Under the pieces are notes generated by a model. It ran no database searches. It had not been told where the DNA came from and was given only the letters and a program-made list of their open reading frames with translations. A program made the position numbers and the translations under genes. DNA of 12,810 bases from JBBKWJ01 sp037968895 (GTDB lineage Bacteria > Actinomycetota > Acidimicrobiia > Acidimicrobiales > SZUA-35): the NCBI GenBank assembly GCA_037968895.1, contig JBBKWJ010000103.1, forward strand, positions 1 through 12,810, written 5' to 3'. Below, piece after piece: positions 6,221-12,810 of the stretch (the stretch's first letter is position 1; each line of letters opens with the position of its first letter).

Positions 6221-7831
6221 ATGGCAACCGACTCCAATCGGGTTGCGATAGGAATCTTCGCCAGTCGAATCGCCGGGCTGGTACGCGAAGTTTTCATGCA
6301 AGCGGTTTTCGGCGGAAAGTCGATCGTTGTCGACGCCTTCCGCGCCGCAATGCAGATCCCCAATCTCATCCAGAATCTCGTCGGCGAAGGTGCGCTCTCT
6401 GCCTCATTCGTCCCCGTGTATGCCCGACTGATCGAGGACGAAGAAGACGTCGAGGCTCGACGGGTTGCGTCAGGAACGCTCGGGTTCCTCACCGCACTCG
6501 TCTCACTTCTTGTCGCGCTCATCGTGATTGCGGCTCGACCGATTGTCTGGATAGTGACGCCGGGGCTCCCTGACGAAGCAGCGGAGCTGGCAATTACCTA
6601 CACCAGGATCACTGCTATTGGCACTGGATTTGTCACCATCTCAGCGTTCTGCCTCGGTGTCCTGAACTCGCACCGGCGGTTCCTCCTCTCCTATTCGGCC
6701 CCCATCGCGTGGAACGGTGCCCAGATCTTCCTGCTTGGCGGCCTGCTCCTATTTGGCACCGTTGACAAGGGCGACCCCGAGTCACTCAAGAAAGGGGCGC
6801 TGTGGCTCTCATACGCGGTGGTGATCGGGAGCTTTGCTCAGCTCGCGGTGTTGTGGCCATCGGCGAATCGACTGGCAAGCGGTCTCGTCCCCCACCTTCG
6901 CCGTGAGGGGCAGATCAACCTTGTACTCCGTCGCGCCCTACCTGCCATTTCAGGTCGAGGCATCGTGCAACTCGCTGGCTTCGTTGACCTTGCGCTTGCC
7001 TCGTTTCTCGCCGCCGGTGCCCTCAATGGCATCAGGGCAACGCTCGTCTTCTACCTCCTTCCCATTTCGCTCTTCGGTTTCAGCGTCGCCGCGTCTGAAC
7101 TCACCGAAATGTCGCGAGGTTCGAGCGAGATGGCTCTCGTCCACCGCCGGGTCACACTCGGCCTTCGGAAAGTGGCGCTGCCAGCCGGAATCGCCACTGC
7201 AGTTCTTGTCGTTGGGGCGACGAGCGTCGTTGGAGCGGCATACGGGCTTTTCGGCGAAGGCAAGGAGCCAGACAATCTGAAGTACCTCGGGCTCGTTCTC
7301 GCTTCGTTCGCCATCGGACTCCCCGCCTCGATGATGGCTCGCGTCACGCAGAACGCGCTCTACGCCCTTGGCGACGTGAAAGGACCAACCCGAATCGCCG
7401 CGTATCGGCTCATAGTCGTCGCCGTTGCCGGCGCGTTTTTGATGTTCCCCCTCGACCGCCTCGTCATCCTCGATGGGTCAATTACGCAGTTCGATAGCCT
7501 GCTTGCCTGGTCGCCGCTGCCTGACGCGATCCGAGAAGCGCCGGCGGGGTTCCATCTTGGCGCCGTTGGACTCGGTCTCGGTTCGTCTATCGCCGCCGCC
7601 GTCGAGTGGCATCTTCTACGCCAACGGCTTAACGCCAGGCTCCAGACATCTGTTTCTTCAGGCCTCGCTCTGCCAATCACTGCGGCGTCACTGTTCGCAG
7701 CGTCGGTCGTTGGACTGGTCCAACTCATTGGACTCCCCAACCCCATGGCAGGCATAGCGGTCGGCATAGCGGGGCTCGGTGCCTACATCGGTGCACTCGC
7801 GTTCCAGGGCTATCACCCAATTCATCGCTGA
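6221..7831 (+). CDS. murJ: MurJ/MviN family lipid II flippase homologue (divergent subfamily)
   Basis: MurJ flips the peptidoglycan precursor lipid II across the cytoplasmic membrane. The 536-aa product is a polytopic membrane protein with the MviN signature: SRIAGLVREV near the N-terminus, VDAFRAAMQIPN and GEGALSASFVPVYARL (55-70). Later hydrophobic segments are consistent with a MATE-like fold of about 14 helices. By eye alignment with E. coli MurJ, R18, R24 and D39 are kept as R16, R22 and D38. R52-R53 is replaced by Q51-N52, and the helix carrying R270/E273 reads ATLVFYLLPISLFG, with V and L at those sites. No C-terminal pseudokinase domain as in mycobacteria is seen. It starts 2 bp after the TerB-AAA stop with an SD inside that gene. 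Family membership is secure; lipid II flipping by this branch is inferred. Confidence 0.9.
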   Translation: MATDSNRVAIGIFASRIAGLVREVFMQAVFGGKSIVVDAFRAAMQIPNLIQNLVGEGALSASFVPVYARLIEDEEDVEARRVASGTLGFLTALVSLLVALIVIAARPIVWIVTPGLPDEAAELAITYTRITAIGTGFVTISAFCLGVLNSHRRFLLSYSAPIAWNGAQIFLLGGLLLFGTVDKGDPESLKKGALWLSYAVVIGSFAQLAVLWPSANRLASGLVPHLRREGQINLVLRRALPAISGRGIVQLAGFVDLALASFLAAGALNGIRATLVFYLLPISLFGFSVAASELTEMSRGSSEMALVHRRVTLGLRKVALPAGIATAVLVVGATSVVGAAYGLFGEGKEPDNLKYLGLVLASFAIGLPASMMARVTQNALYALGDVKGPTRIAAYRLIVVAVAGAFLMFPLDRLVILDGSITQFDSLLAWSPLPDAIREAPAGFHLGAVGLGLGSSIAAAVEWHLLRQRLNARLQTSVSSGLALPITAASLFAASVVGLVQLIGLPNPMAGIAVGIAGLGAYIGALAFQGYHPIHR

Positions 7832-7859
7832 ACGGCACCCACATCTCTGCTCGCCGAAC

Positions 7860-7865
7860 TAACAT
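7860..7865 (+). promoter_or_regulatory. Possible -10 element for pspA
   Basis: TAACAT (a TANNNT hexamer) ends 6 nt before the pspA ATG at 7872. There is no Shine-Dalgarno in the 40-bp gap after murJ, so a leaderless pspA mRNA is plausible. A -35 match is weak. Read-through from murJ is also possible, because no terminator is seen in the gap. Confidence 0.35.
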
Positions 7866-7871
7866 CGGTGT

Positions 7872-8654
7872 ATGTTTAAGCTCATAAAGCGTTCATGGCG
7901 TTATCTGACAGCAAAGCTCACCGGCTCGTTCAACGAGAAGGCCGATCCAAAGGTGCAGCTTGAGCAGGCCATCATGGAGGCGCAGGAACAGCACCGGCGC
8001 CTCAAGGAGCAGGCGGCCAATGTCATCGCCAATCAGAAGCAGACCGAAATCCGGCTGAACCGGACCATGGCTGACTACGAAAAAGTTGGCGGCAATGCCC
8101 GCCAAGCCGTGATGATGGCCGACGACGCCATGAAGGCAGGCGACGAAGACAAGATGGCGCAGTACACGTCGGCCGCTGAGGCATTCGCCAACCGGCTCGT
8201 CGCCCTTGAGCGTGAGGTCGAAGACCTAAAGGAACTCCACCTTCAGTCTTCACAGGCCGCTGACCAAGCCAAGAGCGCGGTCAACCAGAACTCGTCTGCG
8301 CTTCAGAAAAAGCTGTCAGAGCGTCAGAAGCTGATGTCGCAGCTCGACCAAGCGAAGATGCAAGAGCAGCTCAACAAGGCAATGACCTCGTTGTCCGAAA
8401 CCGTCGGCGACGACGTGCCAACCTTCAACGAGGTCCGCGACAAGATCGAGTCACGCTACGCCAAAGCAAAGGGTGCTTCTGAACTAAGCGGTGCATCGGT
8501 TGAGGCTCGCATGCTCGAGGTCGAGTCGGCGTCACTCAACGTCGAGGCGCAGAGCCGTCTCAGCGAAATCAGAACTCAACTCGGTCTCGACGCCGCAACG
8601 GCACCAGAAGCCGCGCCAGCCGCCAAGGCTGAAGTCGAAGGCGAAACGGCCTAG
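7872..8654 (+). CDS. pspA: PspA/IM30 family membrane stress protein
   Basis: PspA is a peripheral inner-membrane protein that polymerises on damaged or stressed membranes and helps keep the proton barrier. The 260-aa product has an amphipathic N-terminal helix (FKLIKRSWRYLTAKLTGSF, 2-20) and then the conserved ADPKVQLEQAIMEAQ. A long coiled-coil hairpin (about 25-175) follows, then the conserved FNEVRDKIESRYAKAKG (185-201) and a final helix (about 208-236). An Ala/Pro/Glu-rich tail (240-260) ends it. The sequence and length strongly resemble the mycobacterial PspA (35-kDa antigen). No pspF, pspB/C, clgR or rv2743c-like partners are in the window. It follows murJ by 40 bp on the same strand, which suggests an envelope theme. 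It converges with proB, 13 bp away, and its likely terminator lies further on, inside proB antisense sequence. Confidence 0.95.
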   Translation: MFKLIKRSWRYLTAKLTGSFNEKADPKVQLEQAIMEAQEQHRRLKEQAANVIANQKQTEIRLNRTMADYEKVGGNARQAVMMADDAMKAGDEDKMAQYTSAAEAFANRLVALEREVEDLKELHLQSSQAADQAKSAVNQNSSALQKKLSERQKLMSQLDQAKMQEQLNKAMTSLSETVGDDVPTFNEVRDKIESRYAKAKGASELSGASVEARMLEVESASLNVEAQSRLSEIRTQLGLDAATAPEAAPAAKAEVEGETA

Positions 8655-8667
8655 CCAGCTCTCGCGC

Positions 8668-9804
8668 CTACGGCAACATGATGAGGTCGTCCCGATGGAC
8701 GACCTCATCCACTAAGTCATCAGGGACTTCGCTCGTGCGTTTCCCATAGTGATCACGCAAGGCCTCGCTCGACCATCGGGCGAGGCCTTTTGCGAATACG
8801 GTGCCCTGTTGATCGACAATTTCGACTGCGTCCTCTACACCGAAGTCGCCAATGCAATCGACGACGCCAGCAGGCAGCAACGAGCGGTTGTTGCCCTCAA
8901 GCGCAGCGCGGGCTCCAGCATCGACGACGATGGTGCCACTCGCGGGCAGTGCGAATGCAATCCAAAGCTTGCGGGCCGAGAGCCGCGACTCTCGGGCTCG
9001 AAACGTAGTGCCGACGCCAGCGTCGCCGCCTACCGCGTTCACCAGGACGTCGGCGGTGTCTGCGCCCGCAATGATCGTTTCGATACCAGACCATCCAGCA
9101 ATCCGGGCTGCCGCAAGCTTTGACGCCATCCCGCCGGTTCCGTTAGCCGAGCCGGCTCCGCCCGCTATTGCCTCAAGTTCTTGGTCGATGGCAACGATCT
9201 CTTCGATCAGCGACGCAGACGCGTCGTGGCGAGGATCTGCCGTGAAGAGCCCGGGCGTGTCAGTGAGGAGCACAAGCAGTTCGGCTTCGACGAGGTGAGC
9301 GACCAATGCAGCCAGACGGTCGTTGTCACCGAAGCGAATCTCGTCGTCGGCGATGGCATCATTCTCGTTGATGATTGGGACGACGCCGAGGTGCAGGAGC
9401 GCGCCGAGGGTGCCCCGGCTTTTCAGATAGCGCCGCCGCATCATGAGATCAGTTGGTGCCAGCAACACCTGGCCACCGATCAACCCCTGGCCAGCAAGGG
9501 CGGCCTCCCATGCCCGCATAAGCGATTGTTGCCCAACGGCCGATGCGGCGCGTAACACAGCGGGGTCTTTCGGTCGCTCGTCTGGGCCGAAGCCGAGAGC
9601 CGGAAGGCCAACCGCTATCGCCCCGCTCGATACGAGCACCACCGACTTGCCGCCAGCGTTAACCGTGGCGACCTCAGCACAGAGCTTGTCGAGCGCCGCC
9701 TGGTTGATTGCTCCGTTGGTCACCAAGGACGACGAGCCGATCTTGGCCACGATGATGCCCGAACGCCCCGTACTCGAGGAACTTGTACCCGAGGAAGCAG
9801 CCAT
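8668..9804 (-). CDS. proB: Glutamate 5-kinase
   Basis: Phosphorylates L-glutamate with ATP to glutamyl 5-phosphate, the first step of proline synthesis; cytosolic. The 378-aa product has the amino acid kinase domain (about 16-265): KIGSSSLV with K21, SSGAIAVG (59-66), NENDAIADDEIRFGDNDRLA (146-165), LLTDTPGLFTADPR (179-192) and the ATP-site motif GTGGMASK (222-229). A C-terminal PUA domain spans about 275-355 (SGTIVVDAGARAAL, then NRSLLPAGVV). Length is normal for the two-domain form. The first 14 residues are Ser/Gly-rich and not conserved, but the SD GAGGA 9 nt upstream supports this ATG. It starts 2 bp after obg and is probably co-transcribed. proA does not follow; the next gene is convergent pspA. 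Proline feedback is usual for this family. Confidence 0.96.
   Translation of the reverse strand: MAASSGTSSSSTGRSGIIVAKIGSSSLVTNGAINQAALDKLCAEVATVNAGGKSVVLVSSGAIAVGLPALGFGPDERPKDPAVLRAASAVGQQSLMRAWEAALAGQGLIGGQVLLAPTDLMMRRRYLKSRGTLGALLHLGVVPIINENDAIADDEIRFGDNDRLAALVAHLVEAELLVLLTDTPGLFTADPRHDASASLIEEIVAIDQELEAIAGGAGSANGTGGMASKLAAARIAGWSGIETIIAGADTADVLVNAVGGDAGVGTTFRARESRLSARKLWIAFALPASGTIVVDAGARAALEGNNRSLLPAGVVDCIGDFGVEDAVEIVDQQGTVFAKGLARWSSEALRDHYGKRTSEVPDDLVDEVVHRDDLIMLP
8680..8709. repeat. Hairpin at the 3' end of proB
   Basis: A perfect 12-bp inverted repeat (gatgaggtcgtc, 8680-8691, with gacgacctcatc, 8698-8709) has a 6-nt loop. It lies in the last codons of proB, just past the pspA stop. 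Neither side has a T run, so it is not a classical intrinsic terminator. It could stabilise the 3' ends of the convergent transcripts. Confidence 0.5.
8759..8791 (+). terminator. Probable pspA terminator lying antisense within proB
   Basis: The stem 8759-8771 (aaggcctcgctcg) pairs with 8777-8789 (cgggcgaggcctt), with one T-G wobble and a 5-nt loop. It runs into a T tract (8788-8791) on the + strand. It stands about 105 bp after the pspA stop, inside the PUA-coding part of proB. The minus-strand side has no equal T run, so it should stop pspA transcripts rather than proB. Confidence 0.6.
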
Positions 9805-9806
9805 CG

Positions 9807-11063
9807 TTAGAAGTCCTCGTAGTACTCAAACGAGAACTCGCCAACGTGGACGGTCTCACCCTCTTTGACGCCGGCCTTCTTCAACGCTTTGTTAACGCCA
9901 AGCTTCAGCAGCTTGTCGAGCGCGTAGTCGAGGGCCTGGACATTCGTGAGATCGGACAATGCGGTTGCCCGCTCGGCCTGGCGACCATGCACCCGCCATG
10001 TGCCATCCATCTCACGCTCAACAACAACGCCCTCAGGCTCAGGGCGGTGAATGACGAATCCGTCGCGCTCCGGCTCGTCTTGGCGCGCCAATTTGACCAA
10101 TTCAGACATGCGCCACAACAAGGGCTGCAAACCGGCTCGGGTTACCGACGAGATCTCAAACTCGACCTCGGCCTGATCACCCCAGTCCTCCGCACTGAGC
10201 ACGTCGGACTTTGACGCAACAACGATGCTCGGACGGTCGAGAAGGGCAGGCTCAAACACCCCGAGCTCCTGTCGAAGCACTTCGAGTTGGCGGGCCGGTG
10301 AATCGCCATCGACGGCAGAGAGATCGAGTAAGTACACGAGCACTCTCGCTCGCTCAATGTGGCGCAGGAACTGGTAGCCGAGTCCCTTGCCTTCGCTCGC
10401 ACCCTCGATGAGCCCTGGAAGGTCGGCGACGACGAACTCGCTGTCGTCGTCGAGTTTCACTACACCGAGGTTCGGTTCGAGAGTTGTGAATGGATAGTCA
10501 GCGATTTTGGGCTTGGCCTTAGAGATGACTGAAATCAGTGTGCTCTTGCCTGCGCTTGGATAACCGACCAATGCGACATCGGCCAGCAGCTTGAGCTGCA
10601 AGCGATACCACGTCTCTTGGCATGCCTCGCCCTGCTCCGCAAAACCAGGGGCCCGACGCTGGTTACTCAGGAAGCGAGCATTGCCCCTGCCGCCTTGGCC
10701 GCCGGGGGCCGCAAGCCAGCGGTCGCCGTGATTCTCGAAATCGGCAAGTGGCTCGTGTGTCTGGTGGTCGAGCACGACCGTGCCAACCGGCACGTGGACG
10801 AGAAGGTCTTCGCCCCCTTTGCCGTGCTTACCGCTGCCCTTCCCGTGCACGCCGCTTTCGGCAGTGCGGTGGGGATAGTCACGAAATGCTAAGAGCGAAG
10901 CGACGTTGCGGTCGGCCATAAACCAGACGCTGCCGCCATCGCCACCATCGCCGCCGTCTGGCCCGCCCTTGGGCACATGGGCTTCCCGTCGAAACGAGAC
11001 GCAGCCAGCACCGCCATCGCCAGCGCGGGCACACATGTTGCTTTCATCTACGAAGTTCGACAC
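9807..11063 (-). CDS. obgE: Obg family GTPase (ribosome assembly)
   Basis: Obg is a conserved, usually essential GTPase that binds the 50S subunit and links ribosome assembly to growth and stringent signals. The 418-aa product has the glycine-rich Obg fold (1-158; GDGGAGCVSFRREAHVPKGG, then GGQGGRGN). The G domain has G1 GYPSAGKST (167-175), G2 YPFTTLEPNLGVV (190-202), G3 DLPGLIEGA (214-222) and G5 ISSVTRAGL (304-312). A C-terminal OCT domain (about 336-414) ends in EYYEDF. G4 reads ASKSD (283-287), with Ser in place of the usual Asn of NKxD. The GTG start at 11063 gives the conserved FVDE N-terminus. proB follows after 2 bp. rplU and rpmA, usually directly upstream, are absent; a TadE/TadG-like gene is there instead. 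Confidence 0.96.
   Translation of the reverse strand: MSNFVDESNMCARAGDGGAGCVSFRREAHVPKGGPDGGDGGDGGSVWFMADRNVASLLAFRDYPHRTAESGVHGKGSGKHGKGGEDLLVHVPVGTVVLDHQTHEPLADFENHGDRWLAAPGGQGGRGNARFLSNQRRAPGFAEQGEACQETWYRLQLKLLADVALVGYPSAGKSTLISVISKAKPKIADYPFTTLEPNLGVVKLDDDSEFVVADLPGLIEGASEGKGLGYQFLRHIERARVLVYLLDLSAVDGDSPARQLEVLRQELGVFEPALLDRPSIVVASKSDVLSAEDWGDQAEVEFEISSVTRAGLQPLLWRMSELVKLARQDEPERDGFVIHRPEPEGVVVEREMDGTWRVHGRQAERATALSDLTNVQALDYALDKLLKLGVNKALKKAGVKEGETVHVGEFSFEYYEDF
9814..9818 (-). promoter_or_regulatory. Ribosome binding site for proB inside obg
   Basis: On the minus strand GAGGA stands 9 nt before the proB ATG, within the last codons of obg. It fixes the proB start upstream of its unconserved Ser-rich leader and supports an obg-proB operon. 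Confidence 0.6.
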
Positions 11064-11069
11064 TCAAAC

Positions 11070-11075
11070 AGGATA
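11070..11075 (-). promoter_or_regulatory. Possible -10 element for obg
   Basis: On the minus strand TATCCT ends 6 nt before the obg GTG, with no Shine-Dalgarno between. It would give a leaderless obg-proB transcript from within the 43-bp gap after the TadE/TadG-like gene. No good -35 is seen. Confidence 0.35.
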
Positions 11076-11106
11076 GGGCGGGCAACCCAGCGTTAATCGG
11101 CCAGTG

Positions 11107-12810
11107 TCAATCGGTCAAGCGAACGGGGTCACCGATTACTCGAATCGACCACTCGGTCGCATCGTGCACCGATCCGGTGGTCGGCACGTAGCGGACCTTC
11201 CACCAACAGTTGGAGCTGCACGTATAGCTCGGAGGAACGTCCACCTTGATGGTGACCTCATTGTTCTGAAACTTACTACCGGTCACACTGAGGCACGGCT
11301 TGTCTGGACAGGAGGCATCTTGGCCCGTGCCACCGACCAGATCATCAGCACCGCTTACTGATCCGTCGTCATTGGTTGCTTCGCAGAATCCAGTGTCTTG
11401 GCATGCGGTCGACCGCCACGTCAGCTCCTGCGGGTTGTCAGTCGGATCAAGAATTTGTAGGTAATTCATGCCTTCGCCGGCGTCAAAGAGCTTGATTTCG
11501 AGCGTCTTGCCCGCGTGGTCGTCGAGCACATGCCCTAGGTACACATTGATCGAACGATCGACGACCGCGGCCGGTGGAACCGGATTGCCGGCTTCGTCGA
11601 AGTCATTGATAAAGATCGGCAGATCATCGACCGCTGAAATCGTCGGGCAGCTGCCAGATCGAGAGATGTCTGAGCAGACCGAGTCGCTTGCCGCTGGCAC
11701 CACGCGGAGGGCAAAGACATTCGTCCAGATCTCGTTGAGGTTCTCCTCGCTGCCATATGAGAGGTAGTGGGTCCCAGCCTCTGAGGCGGCACCTCCAATG
11801 ACGTCAATGGTGTACCAGCCGTCGCCGAAGTCGCCGTCACAGTCATCGAGCTCCCAGTAGTCGTCTGCTCGAATATTGCCCGCATGGACCGCATCCCAGC
11901 GGTTGGCGAGAGTGGCATCGACGTTGTAGAGACGAGTATGAATTCTCGGCCCAGTCAATGTCTTGCGGCCGTTCAAGAACTTCTCTTTTTGGAGATGAGT
12001 CGGGCTGAAGTACGACTCCAAACTCGCGATACAGGTGCCAGGTCGATAAATCTGCACTCGGTATTGCTGAGTAGCGATTGCGTTACTCAATTCGATGGCG
12101 ACGAAGTAGTCGTCTCGAAGTGTGTTTCCCTTGTACCAAGGTGCGTTCACTGGAGCAAGACTTGTGTTTATGCCTGTCCACTCCGTGGCCGATCCACTCC
12201 CCCAGGTGAACCCAGGGCTGTAGGAGTACGGGGCCAGATAGACGTTGTCGGCGCCAACGGGACTTCCTGCGCAACCAGCCACATCGTTCTCGTAGCCGCT
12301 GAACGCTCGGGAGCCATCGGCTCGTTTGCCGCAATAGCCGCCGACATTGAGCCAGTACGCGCTTGAGTAGTCGGGGGGCGAGAGCAGGTGTCCTGCTCCT
12401 AGCTGTGATGTCGGGTTGCCCATTGGAACCGGCCGGACGAACTGCGCACGTGCACGCCGATTGATGATGACGCCCTCAAGAACGACCTGACCGAAAAGAG
12501 CGTCTGCTCTGGTAATGATGTCGACCTGAACTTCGTTGCTCGAAGGGAGAGTCACCAGGATCTGCGGATACGACGCCGGCGTATCGAACGTCGATTGCGA
12601 ATGCCCGTCGACATCGATGACGCCGTTGCGTGCCGCTTCTTCGTACGCTGCTTGGACCGCCGCGTCGAGGTCCGGAAGGTGCGACACCGCAGCCAATGCG
12701 GCGGCGTCAGCGGCCGTCTGGGTGGAAGCCGCGACGGAATACCACGAACCGATGTCGATAGCGAGTGCCGCCATGATCATCATGGGAATCAGCATCAAGG
12801 CGGTCATCGC
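11107..12810 (-). CDS. TadE/TadG-like secreted protein, 5' end outside the window
   Basis: An N-terminal hydrophobic anchor (about residues 3-18 of the visible part) runs into AIDIGSWYSVAASTQTAADAAALAAV. This is the hallmark of putative Flp pilus-assembly TadE/G-like proteins. Family members normally begin with a short basic stretch and a Gly-Ala-Val run before this helix, and the codon before the first visible ATG (12807) is also open, so the true start probably lies beyond 12810. About 540 residues would be outside the membrane. No known domain is recognised there; aromatic, Asp/Gly-rich segments suggest beta-sandwich modules. There are 12 cysteines, many in close pairs (378/387, 469/475, 500/505, 530/534), as expected for disulfides in an exported protein. 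No VWA domain typical of TadG is seen. The stop is 43 bp before obg. Role in pilus assembly is inferred from the N-terminus only. Confidence 0.65.
   Translation of the reverse strand, partial: AMTALMLIPMMIMAALAIDIGSWYSVAASTQTAADAAALAAVSHLPDLDAAVQAAYEEAARNGVIDVDGHSQSTFDTPASYPQILVTLPSSNEVQVDIITRADALFGQVVLEGVIINRRARAQFVRPVPMGNPTSQLGAGHLLSPPDYSSAYWLNVGGYCGKRADGSRAFSGYENDVAGCAGSPVGADNVYLAPYSYSPGFTWGSGSATEWTGINTSLAPVNAPWYKGNTLRDDYFVAIELSNAIATQQYRVQIYRPGTCIASLESYFSPTHLQKEKFLNGRKTLTGPRIHTRLYNVDATLANRWDAVHAGNIRADDYWELDDCDGDFGDGWYTIDVIGGAASEAGTHYLSYGSEENLNEIWTNVFALRVVPAASDSVCSDISRSGSCPTISAVDDLPIFINDFDEAGNPVPPAAVVDRSINVYLGHVLDDHAGKTLEIKLFDAGEGMNYLQILDPTDNPQELTWRSTACQDTGFCEATNDDGSVSGADDLVGGTGQDASCPDKPCLSVTGSKFQNNEVTIKVDVPPSYTCSSNCWWKVRYVPTTGSVHDATEWSIRVIGDPVRLTD

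Noticed and set aside
7749..7771. Tandem ggcatagcgg repeated at a 12-base spacing near the end of murJ.
   Set aside because: Two imperfect copies code for GIAVGIAG in a membrane helix; low-complexity hydrophobic coding explains it.
1..12810. tRNA, rRNA, CRISPR array, transposase or phage genes.
   Set aside because: None could be recognised. All long stretches are explained by housekeeping or envelope genes of similar composition, with no sign of a mobile island apart from the short palindrome.

Overview
The window looks like ordinary chromosome from a GC-rich actinobacterium. The closest recognisable relatives of several products are actinobacterial: the PspA resembles the mycobacterial 35-kDa antigen type, the DAHP synthase is class II, and a TadE/TadG-like secreted protein is present. 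An Acidimicrobiia-like lineage is my best guess. That placement is inference from protein character, not a phylogeny. No rRNA, tRNA, CRISPR array, integrase or insertion sequence is visible.

Layout, left to right. (1) 26-865 (+) is a sigma-70 family factor with a shortened region 3, closed by a strong intrinsic terminator. (2) 991-2340 (+) is a class II DAHP synthase, the first enzyme of the shikimate pathway. (3) On the minus strand, 4717-2337 is a two-gene operon: a MoxR-type AAA+ ATPase followed, with a TAATG stop/start overlap, by a CoxE-like VWA protein. The last gene meets the DAHP synthase gene tail to tail with a 4-bp overlap. (4) Diverging from moxR across 103 bp, 4821-7831 (+) holds a CbbX/EccA-like AAA+ ATPase with a TerB-like N-terminal half, followed 2 bp later by a divergent MurJ/MviN lipid II flippase homologue. 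(5) 7872-8654 (+) is PspA. (6) On the minus strand, from the right edge inward: a partial TadE/TadG-like secreted protein (12810-11107), Obg GTPase (11063-9807) and ProB glutamate 5-kinase (9804-8668). pspA and proB converge.

How the genes may work together. moxR-VWA is a classic AAA+ chaperone plus metal-binding adaptor pair. The TerB-like AAA+ gene appears co-transcribed with murJ, and pspA (membrane stress) follows directly, so the middle of the window may be an envelope-maintenance neighbourhood with two divergently transcribed AAA+ modules. obg-proB is a common pairing, but here the usual rplU-rpmA genes are not immediately upstream.

Most notable non-coding signals: a perfect 33-nt palindrome inside the interdomain linker of the TerB-AAA gene, probably a dispersed palindromic element that reads the same peptide on both strands; a pspA terminator lying antisense within the 3' end of proB; and a set of genes (moxR, TerB-AAA, pspA, obg) with a TANNNT -10-like hexamer only 6-9 nt before the start codon and no Shine-Dalgarno, suggesting leaderless mRNAs. 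Every stretch of more than 300 bases contains a gene.
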